A stretch of 64,000 nt of DNA, taken from Amaricoccus sp003258405 (GTDB lineage Bacteria > Pseudomonadota > Alphaproteobacteria > Rhodobacterales > Rhodobacteraceae). Position 1 is the stretch's first letter. Each line of letters begins with the position of its first letter. The notes beneath the pieces are model-generated. The model did no database searches and was not told the DNA's origin. It saw only the letters and a list, made by a program, of their open reading frames with translations. Position numbers and translations under genes: made by a program. Positions 1-6,885 of the stretch are shown here, piece by piece. The stretch spans positions 2,914,001 to 2,978,000 of the forward strand of contig NZ_CP171225.1 of assembly GCF_043226085.1 (NCBI RefSeq). The letters run 5' to 3'.

Positions 1-1
1 G

Positions 2-82
2 CGCGCGGCGCTGGCCCGGCGTCTCGCCGTCTTCGTCCGTCAGGCCTATGGCGCGCAGGAGGCGGGCAGCGCCGCGGCGTGA
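2..82 (+). CDS. C-terminal end of an unidentified upstream protein
   Basis: The second forward frame is open from the window edge to a TGA at 80-82 and would encode 26 residues ending in an Ala-rich tail (...AQEAGSAAA). The frame has the GC-rich third positions seen in neighbouring genes. Nothing in so short a piece identifies the family, and it could be a chance frame. Confidence 0.35.
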   Translation, partial: RAALARRLAVFVRQAYGAQEAGSAAA

Positions 83-198
83 GGCCCGCAGGGCGCGGGC
101 CGGCCGTGAGGTAACCTTCTGTTAAGCGGGGCACGGGAAGGCTTGCCTCATGCCTCGCCGCACGGGCAGGGGCCGGAGGAAGCAGGAGAGCCCGAGGA

Positions 199-1143
199 AT
201 GCCCGATCGCCGCCGCATCCAGCCGCAGAAGGCTGACCCGGCCCGGCGTGCCGCTGCCCGGGCGCCATCGATGGCCCGGCGCGCCGCCGCGCCGCAGAGC
301 GGAACGCTTGCCGGTCTCCAGGCCGCCGCCGATGGCGCGCCCGGCGTCGCGGCGCAGCGGCGGCTTCAGGAGACGAGCGCGGAGACTGCCCCCATCCAGC
401 GCTGGAAGTCGGACTCGCTCAAGGAGGAGACGGATCTCGACCGGATCGACAGCCTGCGCGGGCAGGCGATCTTCGAGGCCGAACAGATGGGCGAGTATCA
501 CGGCGAGGTTGAGGGACCTTACGAAGTCGATCCGCACGAGCACCTCTCCGCGCGGGATTCGGAGCAGCTCAGCAATCTCGAGCACATGGCGCAGGTGAAG
601 GAGAAGGGGCTGGCCGAAGACCTGCACCACATCCTGCCGCGCAAGATGCTCAACACCTTCTACGACGGCCTGACCCCGCACGAGCGGGAGTTCCTCGGCG
701 GGATCTTCCGGCGCAAGTCCGGCACGGGCGATCATCGCGGCCCCTCGGATGGCGGCGACCGCGAGGCGCTGACGAGCCTGCGCTCCAATCTGGTGCTGGG
801 GCCGTCGGGCAAGAAACGCTCGGATGATCCCGATCATCGCAAGGGCGTGCAGGTGACGGCGCTCGATCCGAACTTCACCGCGCCCGGGGTGATGGAACCG
901 GTGTCGGCGACGCTTGCCGGGGCCTTTCCGCTGATCGCTGGGCTTGCGGCGATCACCGATCCGCGGGCACGGCTCACGCAGATCAACATCATCCTCGAGC
1001 ATTTCCTCGATGCCGAGCTCGAACATGCGCACAAGCAGGGCAAGGACGGCTTCTGGGACACGACGATCGACTACCACACCGAAGATCAGTGGGAGCGCGA
1101 CGAGACGGGCACCAAGTGGAAGAAGAAATTCTCCGAGGACTGA
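199..1143 (+). CDS. Orphan protein with injection-system-cargo-like N-terminal repeats and an HNH-like nuclease core
   Basis: This 314-residue protein starts at an ATG preceded by a GAGGA ribosome binding site. Residues 1-33 are basic and Ala/Arg-rich. Residues 37-69 carry two imperfect units (LQAAADGAPGV..QRR, then LQETSAETAPIQRW). They resemble the 'LQ..AD.SP...Q' repeats before the QR/QRK element in DUF4157-type proteins associated with extracellular contractile injection systems. Residues 142-149 read LHHILPRK and residues 197-211 read NLVLGPSGKKRSDDP, a His-rich plus Asn/Gly-Pro layout seen in HNH/endonuclease-VII-like toxins. The last 60 residues are charged. There is no signal peptide, and no structural injection-system gene or immunity gene is visible nearby. 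The repeat resemblance is from memory of the family, and nuclease function is inference. It could instead be a housekeeping orphan of unknown role. Confidence 0.6.
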   Translation: MPDRRRIQPQKADPARRAAARAPSMARRAAAPQSGTLAGLQAAADGAPGVAAQRRLQETSAETAPIQRWKSDSLKEETDLDRIDSLRGQAIFEAEQMGEYHGEVEGPYEVDPHEHLSARDSEQLSNLEHMAQVKEKGLAEDLHHILPRKMLNTFYDGLTPHEREFLGGIFRRKSGTGDHRGPSDGGDREALTSLRSNLVLGPSGKKRSDDPDHRKGVQVTALDPNFTAPGVMEPVSATLAGAFPLIAGLAAITDPRARLTQINIILEHFLDAELEHAHKQGKDGFWDTTIDYHTEDQWERDETGTKWKKKFSED

Positions 1144-1193
1144 GCGCGCGGGCCGCATCCTCCTGCGGCGTCGCGCGGGCTGGCGCACCGGAC

Positions 1194-1221
1194 TTGCATT
1201 TCGCCCCGATTTCTGTAGAAG
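1194..1221 (+). promoter_or_regulatory. Putative rpsF-rpsR-rplI promoter
   Basis: TTGCAT (1194-1199) and TAGAAG (1216-1221) are separated by 16 nt, giving a sigma-70-like promoter about 100 nt upstream of rpsF. It is the best match in the gap and leaves a leader long enough for regulation. Confidence 0.5.
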
Positions 1222-1263
1222 GCGCGAACCCTCCGCATGATGATGACGCGCGGCCTCTCGTAC

Positions 1264-1293
1264 GGGACCTGGAGGGGTTTGGGTCCCCGTTTT
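1264..1293 (+). promoter_or_regulatory. Hairpin with short T run in the rpsF leader
   Basis: GGGACC (1264-1269) can pair with GGTCCC (1282-1287), followed by CGTTTT. It sits in the leader where many bacteria carry an S6:S18-binding autoregulatory RNA or attenuator. I did not confirm the conserved bulge of the S6:S18 motif, so this is positional inference. Confidence 0.35.
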
Positions 1294-1321
1294 GAAGCCC
1301 GCCCGACAGACAGGTGGCAAG

Positions 1322-1687
1322 ATGGCTCTTTACGAGCATGTCTTCATTGCGCGCCAGGATATTTCCAACGCGCAGGCCGAAGGGCTCATCGAGCATTTCG
1401 GCGAGGTCCTCAAGGACAATGGCGGGGCCGTAGTCGGCTCCGAATACTGGGGCCTCAAGACGATGGCCTACAAGATCAACAAGAACCGCAAGGGGCATTA
1501 TGCCTACCTTCGCTCGGACGCCCCCTCGGAGGCTGTCGCGGAGATGGAGCGGCTCATGCGGATCCATGACGACGTGATGCGGGTGCTGACCGTGAAGGTC
1601 GACGAGCACGAGGAAGGCCCCTCGGCCGTGATGCAGTCCCGTGGCGGCCGCGACGAGCGCGGACCCCGTCGTCCGCGCCGCGATTGA
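1322..1687 (+). CDS. rpsF: 30S ribosomal protein S6
   Basis: This 121-residue protein starts MALYEHVFIARQDIS and matches bacterial S6 along its whole length, including the NKNRKGHYAYL strand and an Arg-rich tail typical of alphaproteobacterial S6. S6 binds 16S rRNA with S18 on the platform of the small subunit. The ATG at 1322 was chosen over an in-frame ATG 30 nt upstream because it follows AGGTGGC and gives the family N-terminus. It is first in an operon with rpsR (19-nt gap) and rplI. Confidence 0.97.
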   Translation: MALYEHVFIARQDISNAQAEGLIEHFGEVLKDNGGAVVGSEYWGLKTMAYKINKNRKGHYAYLRSDAPSEAVAEMERLMRIHDDVMRVLTVKVDEHEEGPSAVMQSRGGRDERGPRRPRRD

Positions 1688-1706
1688 TCGAGAGGGAGGC
1701 TAACCC

Positions 1707-1934
1707 ATGGCAAACAGACCGTTTTTCCGCCGCCGCAAGTCCTGCCCCTTCTCGGGCCAGAATGCGCCGAAGATCGACTACAAGGACGTGAAGCTCCTGC
1801 AGCGCTACATCTCCGAGCGTGGCAAGATCGTCCCGAGCCGCATCACCGCGGTCTCGTCGAAGAAGCAGCGCGAACTGGCGCGGGCCATCAAGCGGGCGCG
1901 GTTCCTCGCCCTGCTGCCCTACGCCGTGCGCTAA
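1707..1934 (+). CDS. rpsR: 30S ribosomal protein S18
   Basis: This 75-residue protein has the S18 core (CPFSGQNAPKIDYKDV near the N-terminus, RITAVSSKKQRELARAIKRAR, then LLPYAVR at the end). It starts at an ATG with GAGGGAGG upstream. S18 partners S6 in the 30S platform, which fits its place directly after rpsF and before rplI. Length and ends are as usual for the family. Confidence 0.98.
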   Translation: MANRPFFRRRKSCPFSGQNAPKIDYKDVKLLQRYISERGKIVPSRITAVSSKKQRELARAIKRARFLALLPYAVR

Positions 1935-1944
1935 GGAGGCACCG

Positions 1945-2568
1945 ATGGAAATCGTTCTTCTCGAACGGGTCGCAAAGCTCGGCCAGATGGGCGAGGTCGT
2001 GCGCGTGCGCGACGGCTACGCCCGCAACTTCCTGCTGCCCCAGGGCAAGGCGCTTCGTGCGACCGCGGCCAACCTCGCCCGGTTCGAAACCGAGCGTGCG
2101 CAGCTCGAGGCCCGCAACCTCGAGGCGAAGGCCGAAGCCGAGAGCGTGGCCGCGAAACTCCACGGCGAGGCGTTCGTGGTGATTCGCTCCGCTTCCGACG
2201 GCGGCGCGCTCTATGGTTCCGTCACCACCCGTGACGTCGCCGACGCGGCGACCGAGGGCGGCTTCTCGCTCGACCGCCGCCAGGTCGTGCTCAACCAACC
2301 GATCAAGGAACTCGGCCTCCACGACATCACCGTGGTGCTGCATCCGGAAGTCGAAGCGACGATCAAGGTGAACGTCGCGCGCTCGAAGGAAGAAGCCGAG
2401 CTTCAGGCCTCGGGCAAGAGCATCCAGGATCTTCAGGCCGAGGCGGATGCCGAAGCCGAATTCGATATCCAGGAACTCTTCGACGATATCGGCGGCGCAG
2501 CCAGCGACGACGACGAAGGCTACGCGCCCGCGGAAGCGCGCGGCGAGAGCGACGAAGCCGAGCGCTGA
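1945..2568 (+). CDS. rplI: 50S ribosomal protein L9
   Basis: This 207-residue protein begins MEIVLLERVAKLGQMG and continues VRVRDGYARNFLLPQGKA, the L9 N-terminal rRNA-binding domain. A long central helix and the C-terminal domain follow. The C-terminus is extended by an acidic tail rich in Glu, Asp and Ala (residues about 155-207), longer than in Escherichia coli but common in Rhodobacterales. The ATG follows AAGGAGG. It is the last gene of the rpsF operon, which ends in the hairpin at 2617-2647. Confidence 0.97.
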   Translation: MEIVLLERVAKLGQMGEVVRVRDGYARNFLLPQGKALRATAANLARFETERAQLEARNLEAKAEAESVAAKLHGEAFVVIRSASDGGALYGSVTTRDVADAATEGGFSLDRRQVVLNQPIKELGLHDITVVLHPEVEATIKVNVARSKEEAELQASGKSIQDLQAEADAEAEFDIQELFDDIGGAASDDDEGYAPAEARGESDEAER

Positions 2569-2616
2569 TCGTTCTGCGGGCGGCCTTGCGGGGCAGCCGG
2601 GACATCGAAATCCGGA

Positions 2617-2647
2617 ACAGGCGGGATGCAACCATCCCGCCTGTTTT
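2617..2647 (+). terminator. Rho-independent terminator after rplI
   Basis: A perfect 12-bp stem (ACAGGCGGGATG with CATCCCGCCTGT) with a 4-nt loop is followed by TTTTG. It ends 13 nt before the proposed start of the amidoligase gene, so that gene needs its own promoter, read-through, or a later start. Confidence 0.9.
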
Positions 2648-2660
2648 GCGTTCTAGGGGC

Positions 2661-3662
2661 ATGGAAGACCTCAAAACCCATGCCTCCGTGCGCGAAATGA
2701 CGCGTGAAATGTCGTTACCCGATCCCATGGACCGGGAGGGAAAGCCTCGCCGTGTTGGCGTGGAAATCGAGCTTGGCGGCTTGCCGGAACAGGCAGTGGC
2801 GGAGATTGTCCGCGCGCATCTGGGCGGGGAGATCGAACACCGCGCCGCGCATGTCCTTCTGGTGCGGAAGACCCGGCTCGGGGATCTCCAGATCTATCTC
2901 GACACGGCCTACAAGGAGCCCGGCAATGCCGCGCTGGAGCAGGCGCTCGAACTCGGACGGGGGCTCATTCCGGTCGAGATCGTGACCAAGCCGGTCGAGA
3001 TCGCCGCTCTGGAGCCGCTGGATGCTCTGGTCGACAGGCTGCGTGAAGAAGGCGCCAAGGGCACCGAGGATCAGCTTTTCAACGGCTATGGCGTGCATTT
3101 CAACGTCTCCGCTGTCTCGCTCGCGGCGCGCGATATCGTGCCGGTGGTGCGCGCCTTCGCGCTGCTCGAGGACTGGCTGCGTGCTGCGCTCCCGATCGAC
3201 ATCACCCGGCGGTTGCTGCCTTTCGTCTCGCCCTATCCTCGGGCCTTCGTCGATGCGGTGGCGCGTGAAGGGGCGGACTGGACCCTGGAGGACTTGACGC
3301 GGCACTATCTCGAGAAGACGCCGACCCGCAACCGTGCGCTCGATCTCCTTCCGCTGCTGCGCGAGGCGGACGAGGCGCGGGTCGTCGAGGCGCTGGGCAA
3401 GGACGCCGAGTCGGTGAATGCGCGGCCGGCATTCCACTACCGCTTGCCCGACAGCCGCATCGGTGAACCCGGCTGGTCGCTGCTGCGCGAGTGGCGGCGC
3501 TGGTGTCTCGTGGAGCAGGTCGCGGCACGCCCCGAGTTGCTGACGCATCTCTCGGAGGCCTGGATCGACTATCGCGATGCCCTGACCACATTGCCCGGAG
3601 ACTGGATCCGCACGGTAGACGAGGCCCTTTCCCGAGAATTCGGGACGGAGGCGCAGGTATGA
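2661..3662 (+). CDS. Amidoligase-family enzyme (COOH-NH2 ligase superfamily)
   Basis: The 333-residue product has the amidoligase N-terminal signature: RRVGVEIELGGL, then a strand-rich region with VRKTRLGDLQIYLDT and ...VEIVTKPVEIAALEPLDAL. It resembles the predicted amidoligase family of the glutamine-synthetase/ATP-grasp-like ligases, which are thought to form amide bonds between a carboxylate and an amine using ATP. The middle holds QLFNGYGVHFNVS, a typical substrate-pocket segment. It overlaps the next gene, a glutamine-amidotransferase-like hydrolase, by 4 nt, suggesting linked make-and-trim or ammonia-supply chemistry. The substrate is unknown. A start at 2709 (MSLPDPM) is also possible and leaves more room after the terminator. 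Confidence 0.8.
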   Translation: MEDLKTHASVREMTREMSLPDPMDREGKPRRVGVEIELGGLPEQAVAEIVRAHLGGEIEHRAAHVLLVRKTRLGDLQIYLDTAYKEPGNAALEQALELGRGLIPVEIVTKPVEIAALEPLDALVDRLREEGAKGTEDQLFNGYGVHFNVSAVSLAARDIVPVVRAFALLEDWLRAALPIDITRRLLPFVSPYPRAFVDAVAREGADWTLEDLTRHYLEKTPTRNRALDLLPLLREADEARVVEALGKDAESVNARPAFHYRLPDSRIGEPGWSLLREWRRWCLVEQVAARPELLTHLSEAWIDYRDALTTLPGDWIRTVDEALSREFGTEAQV

Positions 3663-4366
3663 GGCGGCCGCGTATCGGTGTTACCACCTCGCACCGGTCG
3701 GGGTGGCGGATCTTTCCGCTCGTGGCGTTCAACGTCTGGCTGGCGGGCGGCCGCGCCCGGCGCTGGGTCGCGGGACGTGAGGCGAGTGTTTCCAGGGTTG
3801 ATGGCATCATCATCGGCGGCGGCGACGATATCTCGCCCGATCTTTACGGCGGCAAGCTCGTTGCCAGCGCACGGCTCGATCCGGAGCGCGACGCGCTCGA
3901 ACGCCGCCTCGTGATCGAGGCGATGGCCGAGGGCAAGCCTGTGCTTGGCATCTGCCGCGGCTCGCAGATGCTGAACGTGGCACTCGGCGGATCGCTGGAT
4001 GGCGATGCCTATGCGACGTTCCGCGAGAGCCGCAAGGTCAAGACGATCCTGCCACGCAAGACCGTGCTGCCCGAACCGGGAACGCGGCTTGCGACGATCG
4101 CCGGGCCTGCAGAGATGCAGGTGAATTCGCTGCACAGCCAGGCCGTCGACCGGCTCGGGGAGGGGCTGCGGGTTGCGGCACGCGACACGGGCGGCATGAT
4201 CCAGGCGGTCGAGCGGGTGCGCGAGCCCTTTGCGCTCGGGGTGCAGTGGCACCCGGAGCATCTTTTCTACGCGCATCGCCAGCGCGCACTTTTCGCGGCT
4301 CTGGTTCGTGCGGCCGAGGCGCAGGACCGTTCCGAAAGCCAGCTTGCAGCCGCTGCCCTCTCCTGA
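3659..4366 (+). CDS. Class-I glutamine amidotransferase-like / gamma-glutamyl hydrolase (peptidase C26)
   Basis: This 235-residue protein has the triad of the PuuD/C26 family: Cys99 in GICRGSQMLNVALGG, and His198 and Glu200 in QWHPEH. The oxyanion region is IIIGGGDDISPDLYGG. Family members hydrolyse gamma-glutamyl amides such as gamma-glutamyl-GABA or transfer the glutamine amide. The ATG overlaps the amidoligase stop (ATGA), so the two are probably translationally coupled and act on one product. No synthetase domain is fused. It may remove glutamyl groups added by its partner or supply ammonia to it; the sequence does not decide which. Confidence 0.85.
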   Translation: MRRPRIGVTTSHRSGWRIFPLVAFNVWLAGGRARRWVAGREASVSRVDGIIIGGGDDISPDLYGGKLVASARLDPERDALERRLVIEAMAEGKPVLGICRGSQMLNVALGGSLDGDAYATFRESRKVKTILPRKTVLPEPGTRLATIAGPAEMQVNSLHSQAVDRLGEGLRVAARDTGGMIQAVERVREPFALGVQWHPEHLFYAHRQRALFAALVRAAEAQDRSESQLAAAALS

Positions 4367-4368
4367 GA

Positions 4369-5055
4369 TCAGGCAATCGAGATGAGACTGCGCCCGGCGC
4401 GGGCGCGCTTCTCGATCAGGAAGGAATGCAAGGCGACGAAGATCCAGCCGCCGTGAAAGGCGACCCCCGCCAGAACCACGTAGATGCCGGGAATCGGGCC
4501 GATCGCGGCGCGGGCGAGAAACTCGCTCCAGTCAGGCACGGGCACCGGATGAATCGCGAGCTTGCCGAAATAGGCGACGGCCTGCACGGCGAGGATGTAG
4601 GCATAGTTCTTTCTCAGGCGCCGTCCGATTGCTCGCCAGTAGCTGATGTGAAAATGCGGCTTGATGTAATCCTGGGCCAGCAGGGTGTTCCACTTGCCGT
4701 CCATCACAACCCCTTCCCCGCGCAGGATCGGCCCGTACATGTCGGTTTCCATCAGGCGGCACCGGGCGCGCCAGACGTTGAAATAGCGGTAGCGGCGGGC
4801 TTCGAAGAGCAGGAAGACGATCACCAGCAGGCCCACGAGCAGCAGGGGCAGTGGTGAGGCGTAGGGGCCGGCGAAGGTGAGGGAGAGCGCGAGCCCCGTG
4901 GTAACCACCGCCCAGTTCGTCGTGTGATCGAGCCGGGTGCGCCAGAGCGTGCTGCGATAGACCTCGCCGCGGTAGAGGTGGGCGAGGGCGCCGATCTCGG
5001 CATTGTCAAACATCCGCGTCTGACCTCCGGATCCGTCGTTGATGCTTCCATCCAT
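4369..5055 (-). CDS. DUF2270 integral membrane protein
   Basis: The 228-residue product matches the DUF2270 family at AHLYRGEVYRSTLWRTRLD and continues NWAVVTTGLALS. Two close hydrophobic segments follow (about residues 47-85), then a cytoplasmic stretch (RRYRYFNVWRARCRLME) and further hydrophobic segments near the C-terminus. The start at 5055 was chosen because GGAG lies just upstream; an ATG 129 nt earlier lacks a site. The gene converges on the amidoligase/hydrolase pair with a 2-nt gap, so any link to them is by position only. Function is unknown. Confidence 0.8.
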   Translation of the reverse strand: MDGSINDGSGGQTRMFDNAEIGALAHLYRGEVYRSTLWRTRLDHTTNWAVVTTGLALSLTFAGPYASPLPLLLVGLLVIVFLLFEARRYRYFNVWRARCRLMETDMYGPILRGEGVVMDGKWNTLLAQDYIKPHFHISYWRAIGRRLRKNYAYILAVQAVAYFGKLAIHPVPVPDWSEFLARAAIGPIPGIYVVLAGVAFHGGWIFVALHSFLIEKRARAGRSLISIA

Positions 5056-5176
5056 CTTCCGCTCCTCCCTGAAGCCCCGCGCCGCTCGGGTCGCGTGTGT
5101 GCGGCCCGGCTTGCCGCTCGCGGGTCGTTGACGGCCGGGCCTGTGAAAAACCCTGGCCTTATCACCGGTATCCCCA

Positions 5177-5185
5177 TTATCCACA
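5177..5185 (+). promoter_or_regulatory. Perfect consensus DnaA box upstream of dnaB
   Basis: TTATCCACA, the strong DnaA-box consensus, lies 54 nt before the dnaB start in the divergent gap between DUF2270 and dnaB. A weaker TTATCACCG is about 18 nt upstream. DnaA is a known transcription factor as well as the initiator, so control of dnaB is plausible. Chance occurrence cannot be excluded. Confidence 0.5.
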
Positions 5186-5238
5186 GGCCACGATGCCGCG
5201 CCAATGGGGTATGGTAGCGGCTTCAGGGAGATTGCGAC

Positions 5239-6726
5239 ATGGCTGACGGCACGACGGGCGCCCTCGATGGCGAGACGGGCGGATTACCGAACAACATCGA
5301 GGCGGAACAGGCGCTTCTCGGCGCTCTGCTCGTCAACAACGACGTCTACGACCGGGTGGCCTCGATCGTGCAGCCCGAACATTTCTTCGATCCCGTCCAC
5401 GCCCGGATCTTCGAGGTGGCCGCAGGCCGGATCAAGAAGAACGCCCTTGCAACGCCGGTGACGCTGAAGGCCTTCTTCGAGGGGGACGCAGGGCTCGATG
5501 CGGTGGGCGGCCCCGCCTATCTCGTCCGGCTCGCGGGCGCCGCGATCTCGCTCTTCGCGGCGCGCGACTATGCCCAGCTCATCTATGACCTCGCGATCCG
5601 GCGCGAACTAATTCTGCTCGGGCAGAACATCGCGGGCAAGGCTTCGCGCATGGATGTCGAGAGCGAGGCCCGCGACCAGATCACCGAGGCGGAGCAGGCG
5701 CTCTACCAGCTCGGCGAGCAGGGCAAGGTGGACAAGGGCTTCCAGAGCTTCCGCCGTGCCGTCGTCGATGCGGTCAAGGTCGCCAATGCGGCCTACGAAC
5801 GCGAGGGTGGGCTGGCAGGGATTTCCACCGGCCTCGACGATCTCGACCGCCGCCTCGGCGGCTTGCATCCCTCCGACCTTCTGATCCTCGCCGGGCGCCC
5901 CTCGATGGGCAAGACCGCACTTGCGACTAACATCGCCTACAACATCGCCAAGGCCTACCGGCGCGGCACCCGCCACGACGGCAGCGAAGGCGCGGTCGAG
6001 GGCGGCGTCGTCGGATTCTACTCGCTCGAAATGTCGGCCGAACAGCTCGCCGCGCGCGTGCTGTCGGAAGCGGCACGGGTTCCCTCGCACAACATCCGCG
6101 AAGGCAACATGACCGAGGAGGAGATGCGCCGATTCCTCGAGGCGGCGAAGGCGCTTGAGAACGCGCCGCTCTTCATCGACGATACGCCCGCCTTGCCGAT
6201 CTCTACCATCGCGGCCCGCGCCCGGCGGCTCAAGCGCCAGCACGGGCTCGACGTACTCGTCATCGACTATCTCCAACTCGCCCGACCCGCCTCCTCCCGC
6301 TCCGAGGGCCGTGTGCAGGAGGTGTCGGAGATCACGCAGGGGCTCAAGGCGATCGCGAAGGAACTCAACATTCCCGTCATCGCGCTGTCCCAGCTCTCCC
6401 GTCAGGTCGAGCAGCGCGAGGACAAGCGCCCGCAGCTCTCCGACCTCCGGGAATCGGGCTCGATCGAACAGGATGCCGACGTGGTGATGTTCGTGTTCCG
6501 CGAGGAATACTACAAGGAACGCGAGAAGCCGGGCGACCATGACCTCGAAGGCATGGTCAAGTGGAAGGACGAGATGAGCGCGCTCCATGGCAAGGCCGAA
6601 GTCATCGTCGGCAAGCAGCGTCATGGACCGATCGGAACGGTCGAACTGGCCTTCGAAGGGCAGTTCACCCGCTTCTCGAACCTCGTGCGGCCTTATCAGC
6701 AGGCGATCGAGGGCGATTTCGGCTGA
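5239..6726 (+). CDS. dnaB: Replicative DNA helicase
   Basis: This 495-residue protein has the full DnaB layout. The N-terminal domain (residues about 15-120) begins with NNIEAEQALLGALLVNN. A RecA-like C-terminal domain follows with Walker A GRPSMGKTA near residue 219, Walker B LDVLVIDYLQL near 338, and DLRESGSIEQDADVVMFVFR. DnaB is the hexameric helicase that unwinds DNA ahead of the replisome. The length is usual, and there is no intein. The ATG follows AGGGAG. The upstream DnaA box is the only regulatory sign seen. Confidence 0.97.
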   Translation: MADGTTGALDGETGGLPNNIEAEQALLGALLVNNDVYDRVASIVQPEHFFDPVHARIFEVAAGRIKKNALATPVTLKAFFEGDAGLDAVGGPAYLVRLAGAAISLFAARDYAQLIYDLAIRRELILLGQNIAGKASRMDVESEARDQITEAEQALYQLGEQGKVDKGFQSFRRAVVDAVKVANAAYEREGGLAGISTGLDDLDRRLGGLHPSDLLILAGRPSMGKTALATNIAYNIAKAYRRGTRHDGSEGAVEGGVVGFYSLEMSAEQLAARVLSEAARVPSHNIREGNMTEEEMRRFLEAAKALENAPLFIDDTPALPISTIAARARRLKRQHGLDVLVIDYLQLARPASSRSEGRVQEVSEITQGLKAIAKELNIPVIALSQLSRQVEQREDKRPQLSDLRESGSIEQDADVVMFVFREEYYKEREKPGDHDLEGMVKWKDEMSALHGKAEVIVGKQRHGPIGTVELAFEGQFTRFSNLVRPYQQAIEGDFG

Positions 6727-6783
6727 TCTCCGGGGCGGCGGCGAGAGTTCTCATACAGGTTTGCTAACCTGGAGAGCAGTCAG

Positions 6784-6805
6784 TCGGGCGCGAACACGCG
6801 CCCGA
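6784..6805. terminator. Hairpin between convergent dnaB and mgtE
   Basis: TCGGGCGCG and CGCGCCCGA form a perfect 9-bp stem around AACA. There is no T run on either strand, so termination may be weak or Rho-assisted. Its place between two gene ends supports an end-of-transcript role. Confidence 0.45.
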
Positions 6806-6885
6806 CCTGAAAATCCGTCTTGCGCGCACCTGCGCGCTCAGGATGGCGGCAAAGGCCGCCGGCGCGGCGCCAGCCGCGCCCCAGG

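Noticed and set aside
148..1320. A 390-codon minus-strand frame opposite the effector candidate
   Set aside because: It is Arg/Pro/His-rich, lacks domain signals and mirrors the codon pattern of the plus-strand gene.
5128..5133. TTGACG as the -35 of a dnaB promoter
   Set aside because: No acceptable -10 hexamer lies 16-18 nt downstream.
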